Source: Vampirovibrio chlorellavorus (lineage in GTDB: Bacteria > Cyanobacteriota > Vampirovibrionia > Vampirovibrionales > Vampirovibrionaceae). From it: 64,000 nt of DNA. The stretch covers positions 1-64,000 of the forward strand of contig LAPX01000014.1 in NCBI GenBank assembly GCA_001858525.1, in the 5' to 3' direction. Position 1 is the stretch's first letter. Every line of letters begins with the position of its first letter. This document shows positions 35,468 to 43,887 of this stretch, one piece after another. The notes under the pieces were generated by a model, which worked only from the letters and a program-made list of their open reading frames with translations, did not search any database and was not told the DNA's origin. The translations under genes were made by a program, and so were the position numbers.

Positions 35468-35967
35468 TCCGTATGCTGTCCCTTAAATTTAGCCCTTAAT
35501 TGATTCAATACTTTCAAACCGAATGCGCATTAACCAAAACTTTTTCATGGAAGGTTTCGCTCCACACTCATTATACATCATCTTATTAGTAAATTCTAAT
35601 ATTTTTACTTGTTAATGGTTTACGATTTTGCAGGTTGCTTCAACCATTCATGATGCCAATCAATTCACCACTATTCGCGATTTTAGACGAACTTCGCCCA
35701 GTTACCCAAAGTCATGGGTTGTTCGCCATGGCCAAAAACCGTTACAATAGACAAACGAATCGGTTGGGCTTTTTATCAGCCCAGGAGTGCAGCCCAGAAT
35801 CAAGGCCTATAGCTTTGCCCTGTTGGTATGTCCCACACTGATTGACGTGATCAGTCTCAACAGGTCGGCCAAACGGGCCGTTACACCGAGTGATTTTGTC
35901 AGCGTATTTTGTCAGAGAGTGCAGAGTGAGAGCGCCAAACCTGAGTCATCCCGCAAAGGGTCATTCA
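35468..35967 (+). promoter_or_regulatory. Long divergent intergenic region with promoter and 200-base leader
   Basis: TTGTTC (35719-35724), 18 bases and TACAAT (35743-35748) form a plausible promoter toward the beta-lactamase-like gene. It leaves a leader of about 210 bases containing a small hairpin (GGGCT-TTTTATC-AGCCC) but no gene I can support. The AT-rich stretch at 35560-35620 probably holds the arsR promoter. Confidence 0.45.
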
Positions 35968-37239
35968 ATGTCACGACGAAACTATCAACCCCGATCACTG
36001 GCGGCACGCAGGTACCAGTTCCAAAAACAAAAGCAGCAACGCTTGGCAATTCTGGTTTTGGCAGGCCTGTTATTGCTGGCTTTAATCGGGGGCGGAATTT
36101 GGGGCGCCATTCAAATCATTCCCAAGGTCATGGCTCAGGGCATTGATGTGCTGCCCGACCTACCCAAAATGCCCAGCTTTGCCCAAAAAACTGCCAATAC
36201 AGACGCGTTTGAAGCTTACATGAACCGGGATTTCGGCCTGCTGAAAACACCCAGCTTACTGTATTACCACAATCTGGATTACACCCTGATCAGCCACCCC
36301 TCGGTGGGCTCCCTGCAAGAGCAACTCTTACCGGTGATGCCAGTATCCGAAGACACCGCCCTCAAAGCGCAACTGGAAAGTATTGTGGCGGCCTTCCCGG
36401 CGGATCGGTTTAAAACCCATCTGTACTTCTATAATCCTCAGGACCGTCAATTCGTAGAGATTAACGGTTATGAGCCGGTGGCTGCGGCCAGCGTCATCAA
36501 GTTACCCATCCTGCTGGAATACCTGATGAGCCTGGATCGCAACATCATGACCATTGACACCCCGCTCCTCTATGCGGAATATCACCGGGCCGGGGGCTCA
36601 GGTGATTTGCAGTTCAAGGATTCTGGCAAGGAGCTGTCCGCCAACGATGTGGCCGGGCAGATGATTCGCATCAGCGATAATACCTGCACCAACATGATGA
36701 TCCACTACCTGGGCGGCACCGAAGCGGTCAACCGCAAGCTGGCCAACCTCGGTCTGGTGCATACCCGTATCCGTAACTGGTTGCCCGATTTAAGCGGCAC
36801 CAATACCATTTCTCCTTACGAAATGGTCAATATTTTGTACAACATCGACTCCGGGCCGCTTATCTCCGAAATGTCCCGCATCAACGGTACGGAAATTCTG
36901 GAAAGCACCCATAACCGGCATCTCATGGTTTGGTCGCTACCCCGGGAAGCACGGGTGGCCCATAAAACAGGCGATGTGGCTACCGCCTTGGGAGATTCTG
37001 GAACCGTCTACTTGCCGGATGGCCGCCGGTATTACCTGTCCATTCAGGTGGAACGCCCCTACAATGACTACAGCGTTCGGGATCTCTTCCATCAGGCTTC
37101 CCGAGTGATTTACGATCACGTGGCCGCTCAACCGGCAGAAACCAATCAGTTACTGCAACCCTTGCAACTGACTCAACAGGGACAATCGACCGAGCTGACC
37201 GCCCAGCCGGTGGCCTCCACGGTTGCCGTTCCTAACTAG
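35968..37239 (+). CDS. Class A beta-lactamase-like serine hydrolase, membrane-anchored
   Basis: A 423-residue protein of the beta-lactamase/DD-peptidase fold. One transmembrane helix (LAILVLAGLLLLALIGGGIW) lies at residues 25-45 after a basic, Gln/Arg-rich start; the rest is periplasmic. The SxxK motif is AASVIKLPIL, SDN is RISDNTCTN and KTG is AHKTGDVATA. The omega-loop region RNWLPDLSGTNTISPYE shows no Glu at the expected 166 position, so efficient penicillin hydrolysis is doubtful and a D,D-peptidase or other serine hydrolase role is possible. The ATG at 35968 lies seven bases after AAAGGG; upstream in-frame codons lack a site. The tail is Gln/Thr/Pro-rich. Confidence 0.85.
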   Translation: MSRRNYQPRSLAARRYQFQKQKQQRLAILVLAGLLLLALIGGGIWGAIQIIPKVMAQGIDVLPDLPKMPSFAQKTANTDAFEAYMNRDFGLLKTPSLLYYHNLDYTLISHPSVGSLQEQLLPVMPVSEDTALKAQLESIVAAFPADRFKTHLYFYNPQDRQFVEINGYEPVAAASVIKLPILLEYLMSLDRNIMTIDTPLLYAEYHRAGGSGDLQFKDSGKELSANDVAGQMIRISDNTCTNMMIHYLGGTEAVNRKLANLGLVHTRIRNWLPDLSGTNTISPYEMVNILYNIDSGPLISEMSRINGTEILESTHNRHLMVWSLPREARVAHKTGDVATALGDSGTVYLPDGRRYYLSIQVERPYNDYSVRDLFHQASRVIYDHVAAQPAETNQLLQPLQLTQQGQSTELTAQPVASTVAVPN

Positions 37240-37272
37240 TACTAATTAGCAGCAGTCCCATTCAATCCCGAT

Positions 37273-37860
37273 TTATAAACCCGGATACAGGCGTTGCCAT
37301 TCCCGATGGGCCAACTCCACCAGATCGCTGGCCTCATAGTGATTCAGGTACCCCTGAAACAAAAAAGAACCCGGCCCTTTATAGCCTTCAAACCACAGGC
37401 GAATGATCTCCACAGCGCCGGGATAACGCATCAGTAAATCCTGAATATCCTGCACGTTCTCAAACGGCCCCCCATTCAGCAGGCCAATCATCTTGGTATC
37501 CTGCTCACCCCGCTCAGAGAGTTGCAAGGCCCCAATCAGGCGGACTTCATCCACACAGCCACGCTCACGGGCTGGTGCCAGGGTAATAATATCCATGGGA
37601 TCGCCGTCCCCGCCCTTGTCCTTGGGCAACAGAGTTTGCGGGATAAAGCCATAGTTCATGGGATAGGGCAAAAAGTTGATCACCCGAGGTACGCCATCAA
37701 TGGCATCGTGATAAAAAGCCCCGGTTTCCGGGTCAGTTTGCCATTTCTCGGTGGTTCCCGCCGGGATTTCCACCAGCATTTGATACAAGCCTTTGGGGCT
37801 TTTATAGGGAATCCCGTGTACCGGGTTCACACCGGCGGGGACCATACACTGTTCCTTCAT
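37273..37860 (-). CDS. ppa: Inorganic pyrophosphatase
   Basis: Family I soluble pyrophosphatase, hydrolysing PPi to phosphate in the cytoplasm. It has VEIPAGTTEKWQTDPETG, PYPMNYGFIPQTL, and the signature DGDPMDIITLAP with its metal-binding Asp residues, then a KMIGLLNG segment. The C-terminus (YKGPGSFLFQGYLN) also fits. The ATG at 37860 gives 195 residues; a GTG four codons upstream (37872) is possible but leaves no room for the GAGG site. It is convergent with the beta-lactamase-like gene. Confidence 0.93.
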   Translation of the reverse strand: MKEQCMVPAGVNPVHGIPYKSPKGLYQMLVEIPAGTTEKWQTDPETGAFYHDAIDGVPRVINFLPYPMNYGFIPQTLLPKDKGGDGDPMDIITLAPARERGCVDEVRLIGALQLSERGEQDTKMIGLLNGGPFENVQDIQDLLMRYPGAVEIIRLWFEGYKGPGSFLFQGYLNHYEASDLVELAHREWQRLYPGL

Positions 37861-37979
37861 GGGGTATGCCACCTCTCTGATGCGTTCAACTCAATTGCAA
37901 GGCTACTTTAGCACAGCAGAGCCTGCTTGGCACATCCACGGAAATTCATAGGTCCCCGGCGTTTCAGAAACCAGTCGAA

Positions 37980-38354
37980 CTACAAACGGGTGGGGTAGCG
38001 CTGCACGGGCAAGGCAAACATCAGGGCGGTGGCGGTTAACGCCAAATGCAACACGTTGTCGGCCATGTTAAATTGCATGCCCAGCACCCGGCCCTCCGTG
38101 GCCAAGAAGCCAACCAGGGTCAACAGGCCATATACAGCGGCAAAGCCCAGCACCAAGCGACGGGAAACATCCCACTGCACCCCGAACCCGGCAGTCAGAA
38201 GCACCAGACCGGAAATCAGGTGAAACAGATTATGAACCATATCCACCATAAAAATGCCAAACAACATGCCATCGGGGGCAAACATGGGGATGCCTCCCAG
38301 GATGCCCACCAAAAACATCAAGGCACCAACGACCTTTGCGTATATGCTGACCAT
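37980..38354 (-). CDS. DUF4383-like small membrane protein
   Basis: A 124-residue protein with four hydrophobic helices. It has the family-like MVDMVHNLFHLISGLVLLTA segment with paired His, and a second MADNVLHLALTATALMFAL near the end, fitting the DUF4383 group. Its function is unknown. GGAGGA lies seven bases before the ATG. It sits alone between ppa and the AAA ATPase; about 200 bp upstream (38355-38551) contain no recognisable gene. Confidence 0.82.
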   Translation of the reverse strand: MVSIYAKVVGALMFLVGILGGIPMFAPDGMLFGIFMVDMVHNLFHLISGLVLLTAGFGVQWDVSRRLVLGFAAVYGLLTLVGFLATEGRVLGMQFNMADNVLHLALTATALMFALPVQRYPTRL

Positions 38355-38551
38355 GACGGCTCCTCCATAAGGGGATGCGGGACCTTTTAAAAAGGGGAGA
38401 GTTGCTTCAACAGGGGAGAAACATTAATCAACCAGAAGGCTGAGTCGATTGAAAGATAATGGCACTTATACCCAATTCATACAAAAATAACACCGCAAAT
38501 CTCCCCGGACCATTAGCCAGCGGTCTAAACAATGCAATCCGGTCTGTGCGA

Positions 38552-39877
38552 CTATTCGTTGCCCATGGCCGCAAAGTAATTACGGCAAGCCATATCCAGC
38601 ATCGCTTCCGTCAAAACAGGGGCCGCCTTTTGATAGGAAGCCGCGTTTAAAACCTGCTCTAACAGGTCACGGGGCTGACACCCTCGAAATGGACGCTTCC
38701 CCAGATAGTGCTTATGAATCAGCCGATCAACCTGCGCCTCATCATAGGCAATCTGGTACTTATTGCACAACAATTGAAAAATCTGCTTAAACTGGGCCTC
38801 ATCCGGATCTTTGACATGAATTTTATAGGGAATCCGCCGCAGAAAGGCGTCATCCACCAAAGACTTGGGGTCCAGGTTGGTGGAAAAAATAATCAACTCA
38901 TCAAAGGGCACTTCAATTTTTTGACCGTTGGGCAGCACCAAAAAATCCACCCGTTTTTCCAGGGGAACGATCCACCGGTTTAACAAGTCGATGTGGCTGA
39001 CTCGCTGGCGCCCAAAGTCATCAATCAGGAACACCCCGCCGTTGGCCTTCATTTGCAATGGCGCTTCCGATACCCTCAAAATGGGATTGTACTTAATTTC
39101 CAGAGCGTCCATCATCAGTTCCCCGCCCACCATGACCGCCGGTCGCTTAATCTCAATCCAGCGCTGATCGTACTTGGCAATCAGGGCATTGTCCCCAGGT
39201 ACCGGATCGTGGTTCTGGGGGTCAAACAATTGTAAAATCTGACCTTCCACAAACAGGGACTTGGGTATAAAAATATCGTGGTTAAAGCACATGGCCAGCT
39301 TTTCGGCGATGGTGGTTTTCCCGTTCCCAGGCTCTCCGTACAAAAACAGCCCCCGCCCGGAATTGATGGCCGGACCGATCGTATCGAACAGGGCCTCATC
39401 AAAAATCAGGTCTTTAAACGCCTGTGCCAACACCGCGTAATCGGGCTTTTCGTTGCGAATGGACTGGGCCTTGACGGAAGCCAGATAATCCTGGAACGGC
39501 ACCGGTGCGGCCCCGGCGTAGGCAGAGATTTCACGGGCCATAATGGCCTTTTCCTGCCCCACTTCGCTGAGGATATAGAGAAAGTCTCCCATATTGGAGC
39601 TGTTTTTGTGCATGACCAGCAGGCGACTTTTTAAGTCGGCCAAAATGCTTTCCACCAGAGAAAAGTGCAAGCAAAGATCCGTAGACAACTCCCGACCGGT
39701 CATGGCCCCTTTGGCCAGCATAATTTTCAAGATCAGCTCTTCCACCACCACCTGCACCAAGCCGGTTTCGGCCAGGGTTTTGGGCACAGCGGGAACGAAC
39801 CGATCAACCGGTTGTTGCGTTTGCTTGGCAGAGGCATTATCCATGGCGGCCTGATAGTGATCGAGAATAGAAGACAT
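38552..39877 (-). CDS. AAA ATPase with N-terminal winged-helix-like segment
   Basis: A 441-residue cytoplasmic ATPase. Residues about 45-110 look like a winged-helix element (ILKIMLAKGAMTGRELSTDL). The ATPase core has Walker A FLYGEPGNGKTTIAEKL, Walker B GGVFLIDDFGRQRV, sensor 1-like LIIFSTNLDPKSL, and an arginine-finger region DDAFLRRIPYKI. It ends with a small helical lid. I cannot assign a named family. The AAGGA site lies nine bases before the ATG. It is divergent from a TadG-like gene about 230 bp away, so a surface-structure or assembly link is possible (inference). Confidence 0.85.
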   Translation of the reverse strand: MSSILDHYQAAMDNASAKQTQQPVDRFVPAVPKTLAETGLVQVVVEELILKIMLAKGAMTGRELSTDLCLHFSLVESILADLKSRLLVMHKNSSNMGDFLYILSEVGQEKAIMAREISAYAGAAPVPFQDYLASVKAQSIRNEKPDYAVLAQAFKDLIFDEALFDTIGPAINSGRGLFLYGEPGNGKTTIAEKLAMCFNHDIFIPKSLFVEGQILQLFDPQNHDPVPGDNALIAKYDQRWIEIKRPAVMVGGELMMDALEIKYNPILRVSEAPLQMKANGGVFLIDDFGRQRVSHIDLLNRWIVPLEKRVDFLVLPNGQKIEVPFDELIIFSTNLDPKSLVDDAFLRRIPYKIHVKDPDEAQFKQIFQLLCNKYQIAYDEAQVDRLIHKHYLGKRPFRGCQPRDLLEQVLNAASYQKAAPVLTEAMLDMACRNYFAAMGNE

Positions 39878-40104
39878 TCAGCTCATTCCTTTACTTTTTT
39901 CAAAAAGTTAACAGCGCTGATGAAACAGTACCCACATTCCCCCAATCGGAAACCAACCCTTACAATTTATTGCGTAAACAATTGCCAAGGAATCTGAAAT
40001 GATTGTTTTAAAACCCGGTTTTTGAGGTATTTCAACAATGCGTCTATAGATTTGATTTCAATGGGCAAGTTTGGTTAGTGAAGACATCAATGGAAGTGAA
40101 GCGA

Positions 40105-41208
40105 ATGCGTGCAAGTTTTAACGGTAATTTCACCATTCAACTCGTTGGGCTGATCATTATCACCCTTATGTTCGCCGCCATGGGTGTGGACATGGCCTAT
40201 TACTTCGCAGCCCAAAACCAGCTACAGACAAGCGCCGATAGTGCCGCACTGGCTGCCACCACCGAGTTGTACCGGAGTATTGAAGTCGATCCGGCCACCA
40301 AGCGGGATGATGCCGAGGCCGTAGCCGTCGATCTGGTTCAGGCCAACAATGAAGCGCTTACATTAGCCAGCGAGGATGTCACGTTCGGCTTTATCGATCC
40401 GGTGAGTAAGTTATACAATGCAGGGACCTTTGCCACCCCCAGCACCAATCCAGACTATACTGCCACCGGCGGATACAATGCGGTGAAAGTGACCGTAAAA
40501 CGCCGTGAAGGTAGCGTCAACGATCCGCTACCCACCTTTTTTGCCAATCTGTTTGGCGTGGATCACATGGACACTGAAGCCAGTTCGGTGGCCTTGATTG
40601 ATCAAACCGTCAACGGCATTACCAACGGTGGATTGCGACCCATGTATGTCTGCGAGGCTCAATTTAACCGAGCCATGCAGGATGGTGTCCCCGATAACAA
40701 CGTGGTAAGAATCTATGGCGATCATGTGGAGGTGGATGGTGTTCAGAACCAATCAGGCTGTCCCGCTATGGGCTCAGGAAACTGGGGATTTGCAGACCTG
40801 CGTAACTGTAGCCCGGACGCCGTAGGTAGCAGCACCATTCGGGACTGGTTAGCCACTGGATTTCCAGGAAGCGTCAATGTCGGTCAATGCTACAGCAGCA
40901 GCCCTGGTAACTTTATTTCCAGTGCTAGCAACCAGTTAGACAACTTAATCAGCAACGGTACACTCTTTCCGTTGCCACTCTATGACAGTTGGGGTGGTAA
41001 TGGTTCAAATACAACAGTCAACGTCAGCGGGTTTGTAGGATTCAAAATTACATCTTATAGAGCAAACGGTGCGGCAGCCGGTCGTTATATCGAAGGGCGT
41101 TTCCATCGCTACACCTGTAAAACCGGTTGCACCACCGGCAATAGTAACGATGGTGGAACCACCACCCCGGGCGGCTCCGTGGTCAAAATTCGACTGGCAG
41201 CCTTGTAA
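40105..41208 (+). CDS. TadE/TadG-like pilus-assembly protein
   Basis: An about 367-residue protein with the Tad-like N-terminus (PF13400 type): NFTIQLVGLIIITLMFAAMG with a hydrophobic helix, then VDMAYYFAAQNQLQTSADSAALAATTEL, the D-A-A-L pattern of that family. The remainder is a secreted Cys-containing domain; SGCPAMGSGNWGFADLRNC and the later GFVGFKIT and YTCKTGC suggest disulfides and the GNWG-type domain found in such proteins. It may be a minor pilin or anchor for Flp pili. Start codon is uncertain: GTG 40078, ATG 40090 and ATG 40105 are possible; GGAAG precedes the last. No tadA-C genes are in the window. Confidence 0.82.
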   Translation: MRASFNGNFTIQLVGLIIITLMFAAMGVDMAYYFAAQNQLQTSADSAALAATTELYRSIEVDPATKRDDAEAVAVDLVQANNEALTLASEDVTFGFIDPVSKLYNAGTFATPSTNPDYTATGGYNAVKVTVKRREGSVNDPLPTFFANLFGVDHMDTEASSVALIDQTVNGITNGGLRPMYVCEAQFNRAMQDGVPDNNVVRIYGDHVEVDGVQNQSGCPAMGSGNWGFADLRNCSPDAVGSSTIRDWLATGFPGSVNVGQCYSSSPGNFISSASNQLDNLISNGTLFPLPLYDSWGGNGSNTTVNVSGFVGFKITSYRANGAAAGRYIEGRFHRYTCKTGCTTGNSNDGGTTTPGGSVVKIRLAAL

Positions 41209-41269
41209 AGCCTCCGGGCACAGTGTTGCCAATGCGGATTTTCAAAAGGGCCTGTCCAGAAATAAAACC

Positions 41270-42391
41270 CTATTGACTGCGTCGGCAAGTCACCCGGTAT
41301 AGGGCCTTGGCCACAGGCACGCCGTCCAGAATATATTCGGCCATCAGCTCCCCTTCCAGGGTCTGTTCATCCATGTAAGAAACCATCAGCGTCTCTTCCC
41401 GCTTCCACAGGTTATTGGTTTCATACTGATAACTGGTGTTGATCACTGCCATAGGGCCGTAAATGCGGGAAGGACGCTCAGAAATACGGAACAAGCGCAC
41501 CCGTTCCGGTTCGATGTTAATGCCAAAATTGTCGTAGACCACGTCCACTAAAGTGCCCGATTCCATCCAGTCCCCACAGAACTTATCGGCATCAAAGGCG
41601 GCCCGCATAGCCTGAATTTTTTCATCGCGCTGCCTGACTTGCAACTGCAAATCATCGTTGTGCATTTTTTGGCGCAGAATCTCTTCCTGTTTGTATTGGC
41701 TGAGCTTTTCAGCGTCAATCAACTGCTTTTGCAGGCGGGCTTTATCATCGAGTAATTTAAATTTTTCGTTCTCATTAAAGTTTTCACGCAGCTTCTGCAT
41801 TTGCAGGGTCAAATCCCGAACTTTTTTGTGAAACAGGCTATTGGCGCTGTACAAATGCGAATTGAGCTTCTCCGTTTCCAGAAGCTTTTTGTACAACTGG
41901 TCTTTCTCTTTGTTTAACTTGTGAACCAGATTAACCACGTTGGCAGCCCCGGAGGCAGAAGCGCCCGGCACATTAGGCCGCTTGGGCACGGAAGCATAGG
42001 GGGATTTTTGAATGACTTTGGCAGCAGCAGGGCTAACCGTAGAGGCGGATTGGGCAGTGGCGACAGTCTGTGGAGCTGATTGCTGCACCGGCGCTGCTGG
42101 GAGCGGACGCACTTCACGGGGCTTGGAATTCTCCAACGGGGGCAAGCTAATCAGCTGCCGGATCTCTTCGATGGTTCTTCCCAGTGCGATGTGCTTTTTA
42201 ATGTTTTTAAAAAGGTTGACGTGATGCGGACTGTACTGCTTACGACCGTATTCGTCCACCGGAATTTCCAGGCTCAGTTCTCGCTCCCAAGCGAGCAGGT
42301 CACCCTCGTGTATATCGTACTTTCGCAACGATTCTAAGGCGGTATCAACGGTGTACAATCTGATGTCCCCTATATCTTGCTGGCTTCCCAC
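41270..42391 (-). CDS. MerR-like N-terminus with coiled-coil protein, unknown function
   Basis: A 373-residue protein. Residues about 15-80 resemble a MerR winged helix: LRKYDIHEGDLLAWERELSL, DEYGRKQYSPHHVNLFKNI and a GRTIEEIRQLI helix. Then come a Pro/Ala/Gln-rich linker, about 100 residues of coiled coil (KLNKEKDQLYKKLLETEKLN onwards), and a C-terminal globular domain (VDVVYDNFGINIEPERVRLF, MAVINTSYQYE) not recognised. MerR proteins are usually 120-270 residues with a short ligand domain, so the arrangement is unusual. The start is uncertain: GTG 42391 is only one base after AGGAGG, and TTG 42358 follows GGGGA by seven. A perfect inverted repeat lies over the ribosome site. Confidence 0.75.
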   Translation of the reverse strand: MGSQQDIGDIRLYTVDTALESLRKYDIHEGDLLAWERELSLEIPVDEYGRKQYSPHHVNLFKNIKKHIALGRTIEEIRQLISLPPLENSKPREVRPLPAAPVQQSAPQTVATAQSASTVSPAAAKVIQKSPYASVPKRPNVPGASASGAANVVNLVHKLNKEKDQLYKKLLETEKLNSHLYSANSLFHKKVRDLTLQMQKLRENFNENEKFKLLDDKARLQKQLIDAEKLSQYKQEEILRQKMHNDDLQLQVRQRDEKIQAMRAAFDADKFCGDWMESGTLVDVVYDNFGINIEPERVRLFRISERPSRIYGPMAVINTSYQYETNNLWKREETLMVSYMDEQTLEGELMAEYILDGVPVAKALYRVTCRRSQ

Positions 42392-42393
42392 AC

Positions 42394-42410
42394 CTCCTAT
42401 TATATAGGAG
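42394..42410. repeat. Inverted repeat over the ribosome site of the MerR-like gene
   Basis: CTCCTAT-TAT-ATAGGAG is a perfect 7-3-7 inverted repeat. On the minus strand its downstream arm is the gene's AGGAG sequence, so an RNA hairpin would cover the Shine-Dalgarno, or a protein dimer could bind the DNA. Confidence 0.6.
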
Positions 42411-42504
42411 CCGTTCAGCCTGTAAATATTACATTCGTCATATCCTCCAGATGAAGGAGTCCCGAAGTCTGACTCGATGTTTGCCTGGCTAGGGCTTTGG
42501 CTAA

Positions 42505-43620
42505 TTATGTATTTGGATTGATGAATGTATTGTAAATATCATTCCCCAAAATAAACACAATCAAGGCCAAAAGACCCATAAAGCCAACCTGGGTAAAGCG
42601 TTCCCGCAGTTCCTGCTTCACCGGAGAGCCCTTCAGGGCTTCGATCAGCAAGAAAAAGATGTGTCCGCCATCCAAAGCCGGAATGGGCAGCAGGTTCATC
42701 ACCGCCAAAATGGTACTGATAATGGCCGTCAGCATCAGACCGGTTTGCACCCCGTTCTGATCAATCATATTGGCGCCTTCTTTCACAATGCGAATAGGGC
42801 CAGCCAATTCTTTCAGGGGCATTTGACCGGTAAACAAACGACCAAAGGCCTCAAACTGCTTGACAATCACATTGCCCAGGAAAGACGTGGCCTTGACCGC
42901 GCCATCCACAGGCCCGTGAATGGCATCGTAGCGCTGTATAGCAGCTAGCTGCACCCCAATGGCCCCTTTGGCGTTGGGGGTAACGGTCAGAATAACCGGC
43001 TGGCCATTGCGCAGGACTTCCACGGGAATGGTATGAGCGGCCTGCTTTTTAAACAGGGCCTGAACATTGTAGGTCATGCTGCGGTAGTCTTGGCCCTGAA
43101 TGGGCGTGTTCTGGATTTTTTTGAGCTCATCGCCTTTGCGGAATCCAGCCTGGGCCGCAGGAGCGGTGTCGCTGGTCACGCCCGCGATCATGACCTTGCG
43201 CTCGGCTTCCCCGCTGGGGTAGCCCCAGTTCATAAACACAAAAAACATCAGCACCCAACCCAGAATGGCGTTGACCGTTACTCCGGCCACCATGACGGCA
43301 AAGCGGGAAAGGAGGGGCTGGTTTTCAAAGCGCTGGGGAGAATCGGCGGGCAAGGGATTCTCCGGATCATCGTCGGGAAAGGAGACATACCCGCCAAACA
43401 GGCAAGCGTGGATGCAATATTCCACATCCCCAATTTTTTTGGACCACAGGGTGGGGCCAAAGGGCAACCCAAATCCAAACCGTTCTACCTTCACCCCACA
43501 CTTGCGGGCCACGAAAAAATGCCCCATCTCATGGGCAATAATCAACACGCTGATAAAAATCAACATGGTCAGGATGGAACCGATCTTGGACAGATCCGGG
43601 ATAGCCATTAATTCGTACAT
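42505..43620 (-). CDS. rseP: RIP metalloprotease RseP (site-2 protease)
   Basis: An intramembrane M50 protease that cleaves anti-sigma factors and signal peptides within the membrane. The zinc motif HEMGH lies in the first helix (VLIIAHEMGHFFVARKCGVK), a PDZ domain spans about residues 130-240 (AQAGFRKGDELKKIQNTPIQ), and the conserved NLLPIPALDGGHI with the third zinc ligand is near the C-terminus. About four membrane helices and a 371-residue length suit the family. No Shine-Dalgarno precedes ATG 43620; Met codon five is an alternative start. Neither bamA, dxr nor cdsA, frequent neighbours elsewhere, is adjacent. Confidence 0.93.
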   Translation of the reverse strand: MYELMAIPDLSKIGSILTMLIFISVLIIAHEMGHFFVARKCGVKVERFGFGLPFGPTLWSKKIGDVEYCIHACLFGGYVSFPDDDPENPLPADSPQRFENQPLLSRFAVMVAGVTVNAILGWVLMFFVFMNWGYPSGEAERKVMIAGVTSDTAPAAQAGFRKGDELKKIQNTPIQGQDYRSMTYNVQALFKKQAAHTIPVEVLRNGQPVILTVTPNAKGAIGVQLAAIQRYDAIHGPVDGAVKATSFLGNVIVKQFEAFGRLFTGQMPLKELAGPIRIVKEGANMIDQNGVQTGLMLTAIISTILAVMNLLPIPALDGGHIFFLLIEALKGSPVKQELRERFTQVGFMGLLALIVFILGNDIYNTFINPNT

Positions 43621-43887
43621 GGACTGCAGGGGCCTCTTCTATTCAAATCAGAACCTTATTCAAGCCAGAACCTCGTCGTACCGGTGCCCTACGAGAACAA
43701 AGCATCACAGGGCGGAAATCTTGCCTCTGGCAGTGCCTAAAGACGACAGACCAGAAAATGACAGGAAAGATTGACGGATTAGTTTTATTCTACCAAATTA
43801 AAGCGCTGAAATCCCCCCTGAATTCTGCGAACTGCCCGCATCATCCAATCAATGTCAAAAGGGAAGTACCATCAGGCCCTCTAGCCC

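Noticed and set aside
35635-35841. 68-codon plus-strand frame in the arsR to beta-lactamase gap
   Set aside because: TTG start without a ribosome site, overlapping the proposed promoter; judged to be leader sequence.
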